This document shows, piece by piece, positions 49,093 through 61,165 of a stretch of 64,000 nucleotides of DNA. Position numbers and translations under genes: made by a program. How positions within the stretch are numbered: position 1 is the first letter of the stretch; every line of letters begins with the position of its first letter. A model generated the notes under the pieces. That model did not search any database and was not told the DNA's origin. It worked only from the letters and a program-made list of their open reading frames with translations. Where the stretch lies: assembly GCF_902497775.2 (NCBI RefSeq), contig NZ_OZ024668.1:4820326-4884325 (forward strand), written 5' to 3'. Source of the DNA: Pseudomonas fluorescens. Its GTDB lineage: Bacteria > Pseudomonadota > Gammaproteobacteria > Pseudomonadales > Pseudomonadaceae.

Positions 49093-49902
49093 ATGACTGA
49101 CTTTTCTGGCTTGCCCCTGGTAATCGAGCCGACGGACCTGCTGACCCGACTGAATGTGCCAGAGTTGATCCTGGTCGACCTGACCAGCCCCAACCGTTAT
49201 GAGAGCGGGCATATTCGCGGTGCGCGCTTTGTCGACCCGAAGCGCACCCAGCTGGGCCAGCCTCCCGCGCCAGGCCTGTTGCCGGCCAAGGCCGATCTGG
49301 AAAAGCTGTTCGCCGAGCTTGGCCATAACGCCAATGCGGTCTACGTGGTCTATGACGACGAGGGCGGCGGCTGGGCCGGGCGTTTCATCTGGTTGCTGGA
49401 TGTGATCGGCCACTCCCGTTACCACTACCTCAACGGCGGCGCTCAGGCGTGGCCGGCGAGCGAACTCAGCAAAGAAGTACCGGCCAATGCCAGCGGCACG
49501 GTCAACCTGACCCTGCACGAAGAGCCAACAGCCACCCGCGAGTACCTGCAAAGCCGTCTCGGCGCCGCCGACCTGGCGATCTGGGACGCACGCAGCCCAG
49601 CCGAATACCGCGGCGAGAAGGTCCTGGCCGCCAAGGGCGGACACATTCCCGGCGCGGTCAACTTTGAGTGGACTGCCGGCATGGACATGAACGATGCCCT
49701 GCGCATCCGCAAAGACATGCCCGAGATCCTCGAACAGCTGGGTATCAGCAAAGACAAGGAAGTGGTCACCCACTGCCAGACTCACCACCGTTCCGGCTTT
49801 ACCTACCTGGTCGCCAAACATCTGGGCTACCCTCGGGTCAAAGCCTACGCCGGATCCTGGGGCGAATGGGGCAACCACCCCGACACCCCTGTAGACGTTT
49901 AA
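49093..49902 (+). CDS. two-domain rhodanese (thiosulfate sulfurtransferase)
   Basis: 269-residue sulfurtransferase with two rhodanese domains. The N-terminal one (about residues 10-130) has no active-site cysteine (YVVYDDEGGGWAGR), the C-terminal one (about 145-265) has Cys228 in the loop THCQTHHRS, so only the second is catalytic. The loop is CQTHHRS, unlike the CRKGVT or CGSGVT loops of classical rhodanese and mercaptopyruvate enzymes, so the donor is uncertain. Start at 49093 with TGGAG upstream. Adjacent genes: HDOD 47 bp before, psd 9 bp after; psd is probably in the same transcript. Confidence 0.9.
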   Translation: MTDFSGLPLVIEPTDLLTRLNVPELILVDLTSPNRYESGHIRGARFVDPKRTQLGQPPAPGLLPAKADLEKLFAELGHNANAVYVVYDDEGGGWAGRFIWLLDVIGHSRYHYLNGGAQAWPASELSKEVPANASGTVNLTLHEEPTATREYLQSRLGAADLAIWDARSPAEYRGEKVLAAKGGHIPGAVNFEWTAGMDMNDALRIRKDMPEILEQLGISKDKEVVTHCQTHHRSGFTYLVAKHLGYPRVKAYAGSWGEWGNHPDTPVDV

Positions 49903-49911
49903 GGAAACCTA

Positions 49912-50775
49912 ATGAAATCCCGCTTGTTCATCATCAGCCAGTACCTGCTGCCTCATCACCTGCTCTCGCGCCTGGCCGGCTGCATCGCCGAATGCCGTGT
50001 GCGCTGGTTCAAGAACGCCTTCACCAGTTGGTTCGCCAAGCGCTACCAGGTTGACATGTCTCAGGCCCTGGTCGAAGACGTCACCGCCTACGAGCACTTC
50101 AACGCCTTCTTCACCCGCGCTCTCAAGCCGGGCGCACGCCCGCTGGATGAAACCCCGGGGGCGATCCTCTGCCCGGCCGACGGCGCCGTCAGCCAGCTTG
50201 GCCCGATCGAGCATGGCCGCATCTTCCAGGCCAAAGGCCACAGCTTCAGCGCCTTGGAGCTGCTGGGTGGCGATCCGGCCAATGCCGCGCCGTTCATGGG
50301 TGGCCAGTTCGCCACCATCTACCTGTCGCCCAAGGACTACCACCGCGTGCACATGCCGCTGGCCGGCACCCTGCGCGAGATGATCTACGTGCCGGGCCGG
50401 TTGTTCTCGGTCAACCAGACCACTGCCGAAAACGTTCCGGAGCTGTTCGCCCGCAACGAGCGCGTGGTCTGCCTGTTCGACACCGAGCGCGGGCCGATGG
50501 CCGTAGTGCTGGTTGGCGCGATGATCGTCGCCTCGATCGAAACTGTCTGGGCCGGCCTGGTAACGCCACCCAAGCGCGAACTGAAAACCGTGCGCTACGA
50601 CGAAGCCAGCCGTGCGCCGATCCACCTGGAAAAAGGCGCGGAGCTTGGCCGATTCAAGCTGGGTTCGACGGCTGTGGTGCTGTTCGGGCCAGAGCAAGTG
50701 AAATGGGCCGAAGAACTCGGCGCCGGTTCCGCGGTGAGCATGGGCGAGCGCCTGGCCCTGCCGGCACAAGCCTGA
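49912..50775 (+). CDS. psd: phosphatidylserine decarboxylase proenzyme
   Basis: 287-residue inner-membrane-associated enzyme making phosphatidylethanolamine. The self-cleavage site LGST is at residues 250-253 (cut between Gly251 and Ser252, the Ser becoming the pyruvoyl group); the charge-relay Asp and His of the family are in CPADGAV (about 87-93) and YHRVHMP (about 143-149). The N-terminus has the amphipathic segment typical of PSD-B type I. It is 9 bp after the rhodanese gene; a terminator at 50781 ends the transcript. Confidence 0.97.
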   Translation: MKSRLFIISQYLLPHHLLSRLAGCIAECRVRWFKNAFTSWFAKRYQVDMSQALVEDVTAYEHFNAFFTRALKPGARPLDETPGAILCPADGAVSQLGPIEHGRIFQAKGHSFSALELLGGDPANAAPFMGGQFATIYLSPKDYHRVHMPLAGTLREMIYVPGRLFSVNQTTAENVPELFARNERVVCLFDTERGPMAVVLVGAMIVASIETVWAGLVTPPKRELKTVRYDEASRAPIHLEKGAELGRFKLGSTAVVLFGPEQVKWAEELGAGSAVSMGERLALPAQA

Positions 50776-50780
50776 AAATG

Positions 50781-50809
50781 AAAAAGCCCGCAGCGATGCG
50801 GGCTTTTTT
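50781..50809. terminator. terminator between convergent psd and serB
   Basis: AAAAAGCCCGC-agcgat-GCGGGCTTTTTT hairpin with T runs on both strands, so it can end psd (rightward) and serB (leftward). A degenerate REP fragment follows at the serB stop. Confidence 0.9.
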
Positions 50810-50827
50810 GTACCTGTAGGAGCGGAC

Positions 50828-52042
50828 TTAGGCGCGACCGTCGCGATCGCGCAAGCCCAACAGGTACAGCACGCCGTCCAGCCCCAGGGTCGAAATCGCC
50901 TGCTTGGCCGATTGCTTGACCAGCGGCTTGGCCCGGAAAGCCACACCCAGGCCAGCAATCGCCAGCATCGGCAAGTCGTTGGCGCCGTCACCGACCGCAA
51001 TGGTCTGCTCCATCTGCAAGCCTTCCTTGCGCGCCAGCTCGCCCAGCAGGTCGGCCTTGCGCTGGGCATCGACGATAGGCTCGACCGCCACACCGGTCAC
51101 CTTGCCATCGACCACTTCCAGCTCATTGGCAAACACGTAGTCGATGCCCAGCTTGGCTTGCAGCTGCTTGGCAAAGTAAGTGAAGCCGCCAGAGAGGATG
51201 GCAGTCTTGTAGCCCAAGCGCTTGAGCTCGGCGAACAGTGTCTCGGCGCCTTCGGTCAGGCGCAGTGAAGCACCAATCTCGTCCAGCACACCGACGTCCA
51301 GACCCTTGAGCAGCGCCAGGCGCTCCTTGAAGCTGGCACGGAAATCCAGCTCGCCACGCATGGCCCGCTCGGTAATTTCCGACACTTGCTCGCCGACACC
51401 GGCGGCCTTGGCCAGTTCGTCGATCACTTCGGCTTCGATCAGCGTCGAGTCCATGTCGAATACCGCCAGGCGGCGGTTGCGACGGAACAGCGAATCCTGC
51501 TGGAAGGCGATGTCGACGTTCAATTCCTGGGCAACGCTGAGGAACTCGGCGCGCAGGGCCTGCGGGTCAGCCGGTTCGCCACGGACCGAGAACTCGATGC
51601 AGCCCTTGCTCTGTTCCGCCGGCGTGTCCAGCGCGACGCGGCCCGACAGGCGATCGATGTGGTCGATATTCAGCCCGTACTTGGCCGTGATCGAGCTGAC
51701 GCGCTGCAATTGCTCGGCAGTGACCCTGCGGGTCAGCAGGGTAACGATGTGCCGGGCCTTGCCCTGGCCTTCGACCCAATTCTGGTAGTCGGCTTCGGAA
51801 ACCGGGGTGAAACGTACCTGCTGGTCGAGTTCGTTGCCCGCAAACAGGATGTTCTTGAGCACCGCGGACGCCTTCTCGGTATCCGGAATTTCAACCAGGA
51901 TGCCAAAGGACAGGGTGTCGTGAATCACCGCCTGACCAATGTCGAGGATGTTCACACCACCCTGGGCCAGAACGCCGGTGATGGCCGCGGTAAGACCCGG
52001 GCGGTCTTCACCGGTGATGTTAATCAGAACGATTTCGCGCAA
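50828..52042 (-). CDS. serB: phosphoserine phosphatase SerB
   Basis: 404-residue enzyme of the last step of serine synthesis. The N-terminal ~185 residues form two ACT-type domains (LINITGEDRPGLTAAITGVL...), an extension typical of pseudomonad SerB that may sense serine. The HAD phosphatase domain has the nucleophile in DMDST (Asp196-Thr200), then ILSGGF and GDGANDLPML. Convergent with psd; divergent from the AhpA-like gene. Confidence 0.97.
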   Translation of the reverse strand: MREIVLINITGEDRPGLTAAITGVLAQGGVNILDIGQAVIHDTLSFGILVEIPDTEKASAVLKNILFAGNELDQQVRFTPVSEADYQNWVEGQGKARHIVTLLTRRVTAEQLQRVSSITAKYGLNIDHIDRLSGRVALDTPAEQSKGCIEFSVRGEPADPQALRAEFLSVAQELNVDIAFQQDSLFRRNRRLAVFDMDSTLIEAEVIDELAKAAGVGEQVSEITERAMRGELDFRASFKERLALLKGLDVGVLDEIGASLRLTEGAETLFAELKRLGYKTAILSGGFTYFAKQLQAKLGIDYVFANELEVVDGKVTGVAVEPIVDAQRKADLLGELARKEGLQMEQTIAVGDGANDLPMLAIAGLGVAFRAKPLVKQSAKQAISTLGLDGVLYLLGLRDRDGRA

Positions 52043-52112
52043 GACGGGCTCCGACTCGTTGAAAAAAAGCGCATTCTACCGATTTTCGCTGACCATCGGG
52101 CGCAGTCGATAC

Positions 52113-52141
52113 TTTGCCCGCCCCTGAGCGCTCGCTATACT
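52113..52141 (+). promoter_or_regulatory. sigma-70 promoter for the AhpA-like gene
   Basis: TTTGCC at 52113-52118, a 17-nt spacer and TATACT at 52136-52141, then a GCGC start region; the GTG start codon is 37 nt downstream. Confidence 0.6.
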
Positions 52142-52177
52142 GCGCAGCAACTTCTCCGACATAAAGAGCCGCGCTCT

Positions 52178-53680
52178 GTGAACCGGCCCACGCCCGTTAA
52201 GACCGACAACTTCTTCCTGCTGATCTTCCACGCCCTGCGCCAACGCCGAATACCGCTGGCGCTGCGTATCGCCTGCCATAACGTGTTCCTGGTGGCACTG
52301 GCACTGGTGATCTATGCCTGCGTGATGGGCCTGCAGTTCAAGGAAGCCATGCATGAGCAGGCCGATGCCCTGGGGCAGAGCCTGACCACCCAGACTGCAA
52401 CTTCGGCCACCGAGCTGCTGGTGTCCAACGACATCCTCAGCCTCAACGTGCTGCTTGGCAACCTGGTGAAGAACCCGCTGGTGGCCCATGCGGCGATCTA
52501 CAGCGTCGACAACCGGATCCTCGCCGAAGCCGGCCAGCGCCCGAAAAACGGCCTGCTGGGCGAGGCCGAAGGCCTGTACCAGACCAAGATCACCTTCCAG
52601 GACGTGACCGCCGGGCAACTGCGCATCAGCCTGGATATGAGCCAATTCCAGCAGCCGCTGACCATCAGCCTGCAGAGCATGGGCATCCTCGCCGGTATCC
52701 TGCTGGCCCTGGCACTGGCCATGAGCTTGCGCCTGGGCCGCTATATCTCCACGCCATTGCTGCAGTTGCGGGTCTGGCTGCGCGATATCAACGAGTTCAC
52801 CCCGGCGATCGAGCGCCAGGATGAAATCGGCGACCTGGCGCGCCAGCTGCACACCCGCCTGGCACCGCCGCCACGGGAAATCGAACCGGAAGACGACGCC
52901 GAAGAGTCCTTCGACGATGATGAGCCGGAATTCGAAGTGCGCAACCTGCGGGATCCGAGCTTCGACGAACAACCTGCCGTGGCCAAGGCCGCCAAAGTGG
53001 TAAAGCCTGCAACGGACGACGACAGCGATGATGCCTTCGCCGACCTGCTCGACGAAGACGACAGCCCTGCCCCTGCCCCGGCGGCTCCGCTCAACCGCGA
53101 GCCACAGGCCAGCGCTGTGCTGGCGGTGCAACTGGGCTCCCAGGAGCAACTGCGGCGCCTGCCACGCGCGCGCCTGACCGAGCTGCTGGAGCGCTACCGC
53201 GACTGCCTCGACCAGGCGGCCTCGCTGTATGAAAGCGAAGTGCACACCCTCAACGACGGCAGCACCCTGCTGTTGTTCCACAGCCAGGACAGCGGCGAGG
53301 ACTACCTCACCAATGCCATCTGCTGTGGCGAGCTGCTGCGCGCCCTGGGCCATGAGCTGCAGATCGAAGTAGCCGACAGCGGCATCACCTTGCAGCTGCA
53401 ACTGGGCCTGGCCCTGGGCGAAGACTTGCACGGTCTGAGCCAGATCGACCTGCTGCTGACTGAAAAGGCCCAGGACGCCCTGGCGCTGTCGCAGCACAGC
53501 CGCAACCTGCTGCTGGTCGAGCGCAAGATCAGCGACGACGCCCTGGTACGCCAGCGTGCGCGCATCCGCCCGATCGCCAGCCCCGAAGGCGCCTGCTGTG
53601 TCGAGCGCTTGATGGAGCCGTACCCGTCGATGCTGGAGCGCCAGTTGGCGCGGATGCACGAGCGCCGGGTCAAGAGCTGA
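52178..53680 (+). CDS. AhpA/YtjB family membrane protein with acidic linker and cyclase-like C-terminus
   Basis: 500 residues from GTG at 52178. TM1 about 31-54 and TM2 about 165-186 flank a periplasmic region of ~110 residues; a HAMP-like stretch (about 187-225) follows. Then comes a very acidic, low-complexity segment (about 232-298, for example EPEDDAEESFDDDEPEFE) and a folded C-terminal domain (about 313-500) whose order of strands and helices resembles a degenerate nucleotide cyclase (TELLERYRDCLDQAASLYES, NDGSTLLLFHS) but lacks metal-binding aspartates. The family (YtjB in E. coli, divergent from serB there too; AhpA in Aeromonas) is tied to virulence and haemolysis regulation in the latter; function here unknown. 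The cyclase likeness is my inference. Confidence 0.8.
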   Translation: MNRPTPVKTDNFFLLIFHALRQRRIPLALRIACHNVFLVALALVIYACVMGLQFKEAMHEQADALGQSLTTQTATSATELLVSNDILSLNVLLGNLVKNPLVAHAAIYSVDNRILAEAGQRPKNGLLGEAEGLYQTKITFQDVTAGQLRISLDMSQFQQPLTISLQSMGILAGILLALALAMSLRLGRYISTPLLQLRVWLRDINEFTPAIERQDEIGDLARQLHTRLAPPPREIEPEDDAEESFDDDEPEFEVRNLRDPSFDEQPAVAKAAKVVKPATDDDSDDAFADLLDEDDSPAPAPAAPLNREPQASAVLAVQLGSQEQLRRLPRARLTELLERYRDCLDQAASLYESEVHTLNDGSTLLLFHSQDSGEDYLTNAICCGELLRALGHELQIEVADSGITLQLQLGLALGEDLHGLSQIDLLLTEKAQDALALSQHSRNLLLVERKISDDALVRQRARIRPIASPEGACCVERLMEPYPSMLERQLARMHERRVKS

Positions 53681-53693
53681 GCCCTTGCCAGAC

Positions 53694-53722
53694 AAAAAGC
53701 CCGCAGCGATGCGGGCTTTTTT
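53694..53722 (+). terminator. terminator after the AhpA-like gene
   Basis: AAAAAGCCCGC-agcgat-GCGGGCTTTTTTA, the same hairpin type as at 50781. Confidence 0.88.
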
Positions 53723-53729
53723 ATTGCCC

Positions 53730-53816
53730 TGTAGGAGCGGGCTTGCCCCGCGAAAACGCTAGCAACCCGATGTGTCGCCTGCGCCGGCCGCATCGCGGGT
53801 CAAGCCCGCTCCCACA
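53730..53816. repeat. inverted REP pair between convergent genes
   Basis: TGTAGGAGCGGGCTTGCCCCGCGA at 53730-53753 (a REP core, shown here to its 24th base only by position) and the inverse-type copy at 53793-53816 flank a 39-bp spacer. It lies between the AhpA-like and PqiC-like genes, each with its own terminator. Confidence 0.85.
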
Positions 53817-53823
53817 CCGGCAC

Positions 53824-53850
53824 AAAAAAGCCCGCATCGCTGCGGGCTTC
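53824..53850 (-). terminator. terminator after the PqiC-like gene
   Basis: AAGCCCGC-atc-GCTGCGGGCTT-type hairpin; on the minus strand it is followed by a TTTTTTG run. Confidence 0.85.
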
Positions 53851-53865
53851 TTGTAAGTACTCGAC

Positions 53866-54573
53866 TCAGAAGCGGAACACTTCCAGGTCGGTCCGAATCG
53901 GCGTAGCCAATGGAATCTTCGGTTTCTCCGGCTCTTTACGCACCTGTACGGGTGCAGCCTTCTTCGGTTGTTCTTCAACCACTGCTGGCTGGTTGGCCAG
54001 CGGCTTCAAGGCAATACTCAACTGCTCGGCGAGCTTTTGCAGCAACTGGCCCTGAGCTTGCACCTGGGCACTTTCGCTTCCCTGATGCTGTTGCTCCAGA
54101 TGCACGATGCGGTTGTCACGGACCTGCCCACGACGATCGAGCAGGCGCCATTGGGCGTCGAGGATCGCTGGCTGGTTGGTACCGGAGTCCAGGCGGGTAA
54201 TCGACAGCAGGACCTGTACGTCCGGGGTGAAGCCGGTGCTGGCCGGGGCCAGGACTACGCGCTGGCTGTCCAGGCGCCAGGCCAGCTGACGGACCAGCAA
54301 CTGGTCGATATCGGCAGACAGGCTACCGGCCCAGCGGCCATCGGTGGCGGCGGTCAGGCTGCCATCGGCCTGGCGCTGCAGCAGGGTCTCGCGTTGCAGG
54401 TAGTCGGCAATCGACACTGGGCCGAGCACCACTGCCATGCCCGCGCTTTGCTTGGGTTGGCCAGGCTCACCGCTGTCGAGCTGATACAGGGAAACCGGTT
54501 GGTGCATGCTGCAACCAGCCAGTCCGAGTACGCCACACAGCAGAACCAACGGAAGGCGCAGAAATTTCATCAT
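53866..54573 (-). CDS. PqiC/YmbA-like ABC-type transport auxiliary lipoprotein
   Basis: About 235-residue predicted outer-membrane lipoprotein. Start at 54573 (MMKFLRLPL; the second ATG at 54570 is also possible) with a signal peptide ending in the lipobox LAGC (about residues 16-19). The body shows the DUF330/PqiC pattern VVLGPVSIADYLQRET and TRLDSGTNQPAILDAQWRL. PqiC works with PqiA/PqiB bridging the envelope for lipid transport; here no pqiAB is adjacent, so it is either a stand-alone relative or works with a distant system. A Lys/Pro/Glu-rich C-terminal tail is present. Confidence 0.75.
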   Translation of the reverse strand: MMKFLRLPLVLLCGVLGLAGCSMHQPVSLYQLDSGEPGQPKQSAGMAVVLGPVSIADYLQRETLLQRQADGSLTAATDGRWAGSLSADIDQLLVRQLAWRLDSQRVVLAPASTGFTPDVQVLLSITRLDSGTNQPAILDAQWRLLDRRGQVRDNRIVHLEQQHQGSESAQVQAQGQLLQKLAEQLSIALKPLANQPAVVEEQPKKAAPVQVRKEPEKPKIPLATPIRTDLEVFRF

Positions 54574-54746
54574 CCCATCCAGGCGGTCGCCACAAGGCAA
54601 ACCGCAGTGATACTCATATAGATTCGTTCGGATACACAGCCACGCTGGTACCGCAAGGGGCCTATCATCCGCGAAATAGCGGCTCGACTCCAGTGTTTCA
54701 ACCGCGAACGGGCACGAAAATACCCGTTCAGGGTGTCTGACCCGGC

Positions 54747-57530
<2,784 letters not shown>

Positions 57531-57534
<4 letters not shown>

Positions 57535-58517
57535 GACTCGGCACTCCAGCCACCGGCCGGCGCAGCAAAGCGCCAGACGATCGGTCGCGATTCGCCGTCC
57601 TGGCGGGTCGCACCGTTGTTGTCCAGGCCGATCCAGGCGCCCTTGGCATCGATCACCAGCGCCTCGGCCAGGCCGAATGGCTGGGAGTAACGCCGAGGTT
57701 CGGCCAGGGCGTCGGCGGCAAATGACCAGCAACGCTCGACCTTGGCCGTCTGCGCGTCGCGCCGACAGATGCGGTAGGCGTTGCGCTCCAGGGTAAAAAG
57801 TTTGTCGTTGAACAGTGCAAGATCGGCAAAATCACGCGAGACCGGGCGCGGTTTATCCATCTGCGGCGGCTGCATCTCGACCCCGGCTTCGCTGAGCAGC
57901 ACGCAGCCGTTGCCACAGTTCCAGGTGGTCTGCTGGCGGTTGATCAGCAGCAGGCCGCGGCGCTCGCGCTCGGCCGCCAGCCAGATACGGTCACCGGCCG
58001 GGCTCACCGCCAGGCCTTCGAACAATGCATTGAAATGCAGCAACATGCCGCTGGCCCGCGCCTGGCGGACCATGCTCGGATCAATCTTCAGCCAGTTCGG
58101 CGCGCCCTCCACCGGCACCTGCAGCACGGCGGCATGGGCTTCGCTGACCAGGTAGTGATTGCCGGCGGCATCGCAGCTGATACCTTCGAAATCCAGCTCG
58201 CCGCCACGCACCTGCGAAGCCGCCCAGGTACGCGAGCGCAGGCCCCAGGGCAGGCCGCTTTCCGGTACTGGTGGCACCTCCATGTGCAGCGCTTGCGCCT
58301 GCCACACGGTGGCCGAGGTATCCAGGTGGTAGAGCAACTCGTCGTCACGGTCGGAAACCGCCCACAAGCCGCCACGGCATTCGCTCAGGCCAGACAGGTT
58401 GCCGCCGCGCATGCCCTCGACCGGGTGCTCGGCGACCAGCTTGAGCTCGGGCCACGGCGCTGCCAGTGCCGGAAGCGTCAACAGCGCCAGTGCTGCAGTC
58501 AGGGCCAGACGTATCAA
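57531..58517 (-). CDS. esterase-like activity of phytase family protein
   Basis: 328-residue exported protein (signal peptide MIRLALTAALALLTLPALAA, cleavage about residue 20). Matches the esterase-like-phytase family (PF13449-type beta-propeller): repeats such as LSGLSECRGGLWAVSDRD, LDFEGISCDAAGNHYLVSE and FEGLAVSPAGDRIWLAAE have the acidic pattern of that fold. It overlaps parE and the downstream protease by 4 nt each. Activity is unknown; phytase or phosphatase action has not been shown for most members. Confidence 0.85.
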
Positions 58518-60418
58518 GCCAGGACCTCGGCCAGGTTGCCTTTGGACTCCAGCCAGCTCTTGCGATCACCGGCGCGCTTCTTGGCCAGCAGCATGTCCAT
58601 GATCTCGCGGGTGCCGTCCAGATCGTCCAGGGTCAGCTGGACCAGGCGCCGGGTGTTCGGGTCCATGGTGGTTTCACGCAGTTGTGGCGGATTCATCTCG
58701 CCCAGGCCTTTGAATCGGGTGACCTGCGGCTTGCCGCGCTTTTTCTCGGCGACCAGGCGATCGAGGATGCCATCACGCTCGGCTTCGTCCAGGGCGTAGT
58801 AGATTTCCTTGCCCAGGTCGATGCGGTACAGCGGTGGCATGGCCACATACACATGGCCGGCCTCGACCAGCGGGCGGAAATGCTGGACGAACAAGGCGCA
58901 AAGCAAGGTGGCGATGTGCAGGCCGTCGGAGTCGGCGTCGGCGAGGATGCAGATCTTGCCATAGCGCAACTGGCTCATATCGGCAGCACCGGGGTCGACC
59001 CCGATGGCCACGGCAATGTTGTGCACTTCCTGGCTGGCCAGCACTTCGCCGCCGTCGACTTCCCAGGTGTTGAGGATCTTGCCGCGCAGCGGCAGGATGG
59101 CCTGGAACTCTTTGTCCCGCGCCTGCTTGGCCGAACCGCCCGCCGAGTCACCCTCGACCAGGAACAGCTCGGCGCGCATCGGGTCCTGCCCCGCGCAGTC
59201 GGCCAGCTTGCCTGGCAGTGCCGGGCCCTGGGTGACGCGCTTGCGCTCGACCTTCTTGCTCGCCTTCAGGCGTCGGCCGGCGTTGTTGATGGCCAGCTCC
59301 GCCAGTTGCATGCCCAGCTCGGGGTGCGCATTGAGCCACAGGCTGAAGGCATCCTTGACCACGCCGGAAACGAACGCAGCGGCCTCACGGGAGGACAGGC
59401 GCTCTTTGGTCTGCCCGGAGAACTGCGGCTCCTGCATCTTCATCGAGAGCACGAAGCTGATGCGCTCCCAGACGTCTTCCGGCGCCAGTTTTACGCCGCG
59501 TGGCAGCAGGTTGCGGAACTCGCAAAACTCGCGCATGGCATCAAGCAGGCCCTGGCGCAGGCCGTTGACGTGGGTACCGCCCTGGGCGGTGGGAATCAGG
59601 TTGACGTAGCTTTCCTGAACGCTGTCGCCGCCTTCGGGCAGCCACAGCAAGGCCCAGTCGACGGCCTCCTTGTTACCGGCCAGGCTGCCGCAGAACGGCT
59701 CGTCTGGCAGGCGCAGGAAGTCGCTGACCGAATCGACCAGGTAGGAACGCAGGCCGTCTTCGTAATGCCACTCGACCTTCTCGCCAGTGCCTTTGTCTTC
59801 GAAGCTGACCAGCAGCCCCGGGCACAACACGGCCTTGGCCTTGAGCACGTGCTTGAGGCGGCTGACGGAGAACTTCGGCGAGTCGAAGTACTTGGGGTCC
59901 GGGGCGAAGTACACGCTGGTGCCGGTGTTGCGCTTGCCAACGCTGCCGACCACTTCCAGTTCGGTGGCCTTGTAGCCATCGGCGAAGGTCATCTGGTACT
60001 CGTTGCCGTCGCGCTTGACCTTGACCCGCACCTGGCTGGACAAGGCGTTGACCACCGAAATACCCACCCCGTGCAAACCGCCGGAGAACTGGTAGTTCTT
60101 GTTGGAGAACTTGCCGCCGGCGTGCAATTTGGTAAGGATCAGCTCGACCCCGGATACGCCTTCTTCAGGGTGGATATCAACCGGCATGCCACGACCATCG
60201 TCGGACACTTCCAGGGAATGGTCGGCATGGAGGATCACCTGCACCGACTTGGCGTGCCCGGCCAGGGCTTCGTCGACACTGTTGTCGATTACTTCCTGGG
60301 CCAGGTGGTTCGGCCGGCTGGTATCGGTGTACATGCCCGGACGCTTGCGCACCGGGTCAAGGCCGGAGAGGACTTCGATGGCGTCTGCGTTATAGGCACT
60401 AGCGCTGGGAATGGCCAT
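58514..60418 (-). CDS. parE: DNA topoisomerase IV subunit B
   Basis: 634-residue ATPase subunit of topoisomerase IV. GHKL ATPase N-terminus (VIDNSVDEALAGHAKSV, DDGRGMPVDIHPEEG, GLHGVGISVVNALS in order over about 40-125), transducer domain, then TOPRIM with EGDSAGGSAKQARD (about 417-430) and the C-terminal domain. The gene order parE then two small genes then parC is that of other pseudomonads. It overlaps the phytase-like gene by 4 nt. Confidence 0.98.
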   Translation of the reverse strand: MAIPSASAYNADAIEVLSGLDPVRKRPGMYTDTSRPNHLAQEVIDNSVDEALAGHAKSVQVILHADHSLEVSDDGRGMPVDIHPEEGVSGVELILTKLHAGGKFSNKNYQFSGGLHGVGISVVNALSSQVRVKVKRDGNEYQMTFADGYKATELEVVGSVGKRNTGTSVYFAPDPKYFDSPKFSVSRLKHVLKAKAVLCPGLLVSFEDKGTGEKVEWHYEDGLRSYLVDSVSDFLRLPDEPFCGSLAGNKEAVDWALLWLPEGGDSVQESYVNLIPTAQGGTHVNGLRQGLLDAMREFCEFRNLLPRGVKLAPEDVWERISFVLSMKMQEPQFSGQTKERLSSREAAAFVSGVVKDAFSLWLNAHPELGMQLAELAINNAGRRLKASKKVERKRVTQGPALPGKLADCAGQDPMRAELFLVEGDSAGGSAKQARDKEFQAILPLRGKILNTWEVDGGEVLASQEVHNIAVAIGVDPGAADMSQLRYGKICILADADSDGLHIATLLCALFVQHFRPLVEAGHVYVAMPPLYRIDLGKEIYYALDEAERDGILDRLVAEKKRGKPQVTRFKGLGEMNPPQLRETTMDPNTRRLVQLTLDDLDGTREIMDMLLAKKRAGDRKSWLESKGNLAEVLA

Positions 60419-60454
60419 GGGTTCTCGTCGTCAGTCGTGGGTGAAAATAGGTTA

Positions 60455-61063
60455 TCAAAATACAGAAAAATCGAGCGCTTGATACTGCTGCGGGGCAATG
60501 CCGGCAAAGCTCAGCAAAACTGGCAGGCGTTCGGCAAAGCCCTGGAAGCTGTGATCGCCACCGGCCTGGATGCACAGCGCGCAGGCGCGGTAGAACTGCT
60601 CGGCCTGGCGGTAGTCCAGGGTTTCATCGGCGGTTTGCAGCCACACTTGAAAGCGCCCGGCATCCACTGGCGCCGACACTTCCAGTTCGGCCAGGGCCTG
60701 CACGTGGTCCAGGGTCAGCTCCCAGGTTTCGCCGGTGTAGAGGTTCTGTTGGGGCCCCAGGTAGCCGTCGAACAGCCGGTGCGGGTTGACCGCCGGGTTG
60801 ATCAACAGGGCTTTGAGCCCGTGGCGCTCGGCCAGATGGGTGGCATAGTAGCCGCCGAGCGAGCTGCCGACCAGTAATGGCGATTCGAGCTCGGCAATGG
60901 CGGCCTCCAGTTGGGCGATGGCCTGGCGCGGGTGATGATGCAGGGCCGGCACCCGCAGGCGATCGCCCAGCCCCAACTGCTCCATGACCGCTACCAGTTG
61001 GCAGGCCTTCTTCGACGACGGCGCGCTGTTGAACCCGTGAATATAGAGAATCGAACCCGACAT
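60455..61063 (-). CDS. yqiA: YqiA/YcfP family alpha/beta-fold hydrolase
   Basis: 202-residue esterase-type protein of the UPF0227/PF05728 family. The oxyanion start ILYIHGFNSAPSSKKA (residues 5-20), the nucleophile elbow GSSLGGYYA (Ser68 by position), and the Asp and GGDHSFQGF His region are all present. Small acyl or thio esters are cleaved in vitro by E. coli YqiA; the natural substrate is unknown. Located between cpdA (102 bp) and parE (36 bp), as in E. coli. Confidence 0.9.
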   Translation of the reverse strand: MSGSILYIHGFNSAPSSKKACQLVAVMEQLGLGDRLRVPALHHHPRQAIAQLEAAIAELESPLLVGSSLGGYYATHLAERHGLKALLINPAVNPHRLFDGYLGPQQNLYTGETWELTLDHVQALAELEVSAPVDAGRFQVWLQTADETLDYRQAEQFYRACALCIQAGGDHSFQGFAERLPVLLSFAGIAPQQYQALDFSVF

Positions 61064-61165
61064 GCCGCCCCCGATGCGCCTTGAGTGCCTGGAACGCCAG
61101 GCAGGAAAGCGCGCATTTTAGCCTGTTCGACTGTAGATGGAGCAGTTTCAGCGATTTGGCAACAC

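Noticed and set aside
51386..52177. In-frame upstream extension of the AhpA-like protein
   Set aside because: Antisense to serB; the promoter at 52113-52141 and GTG 52178 give a normal membrane protein.
58466..60877. 803-codon open frame on the plus strand opposite parE
   Set aside because: Antisense shadow of parE; no conserved motif.
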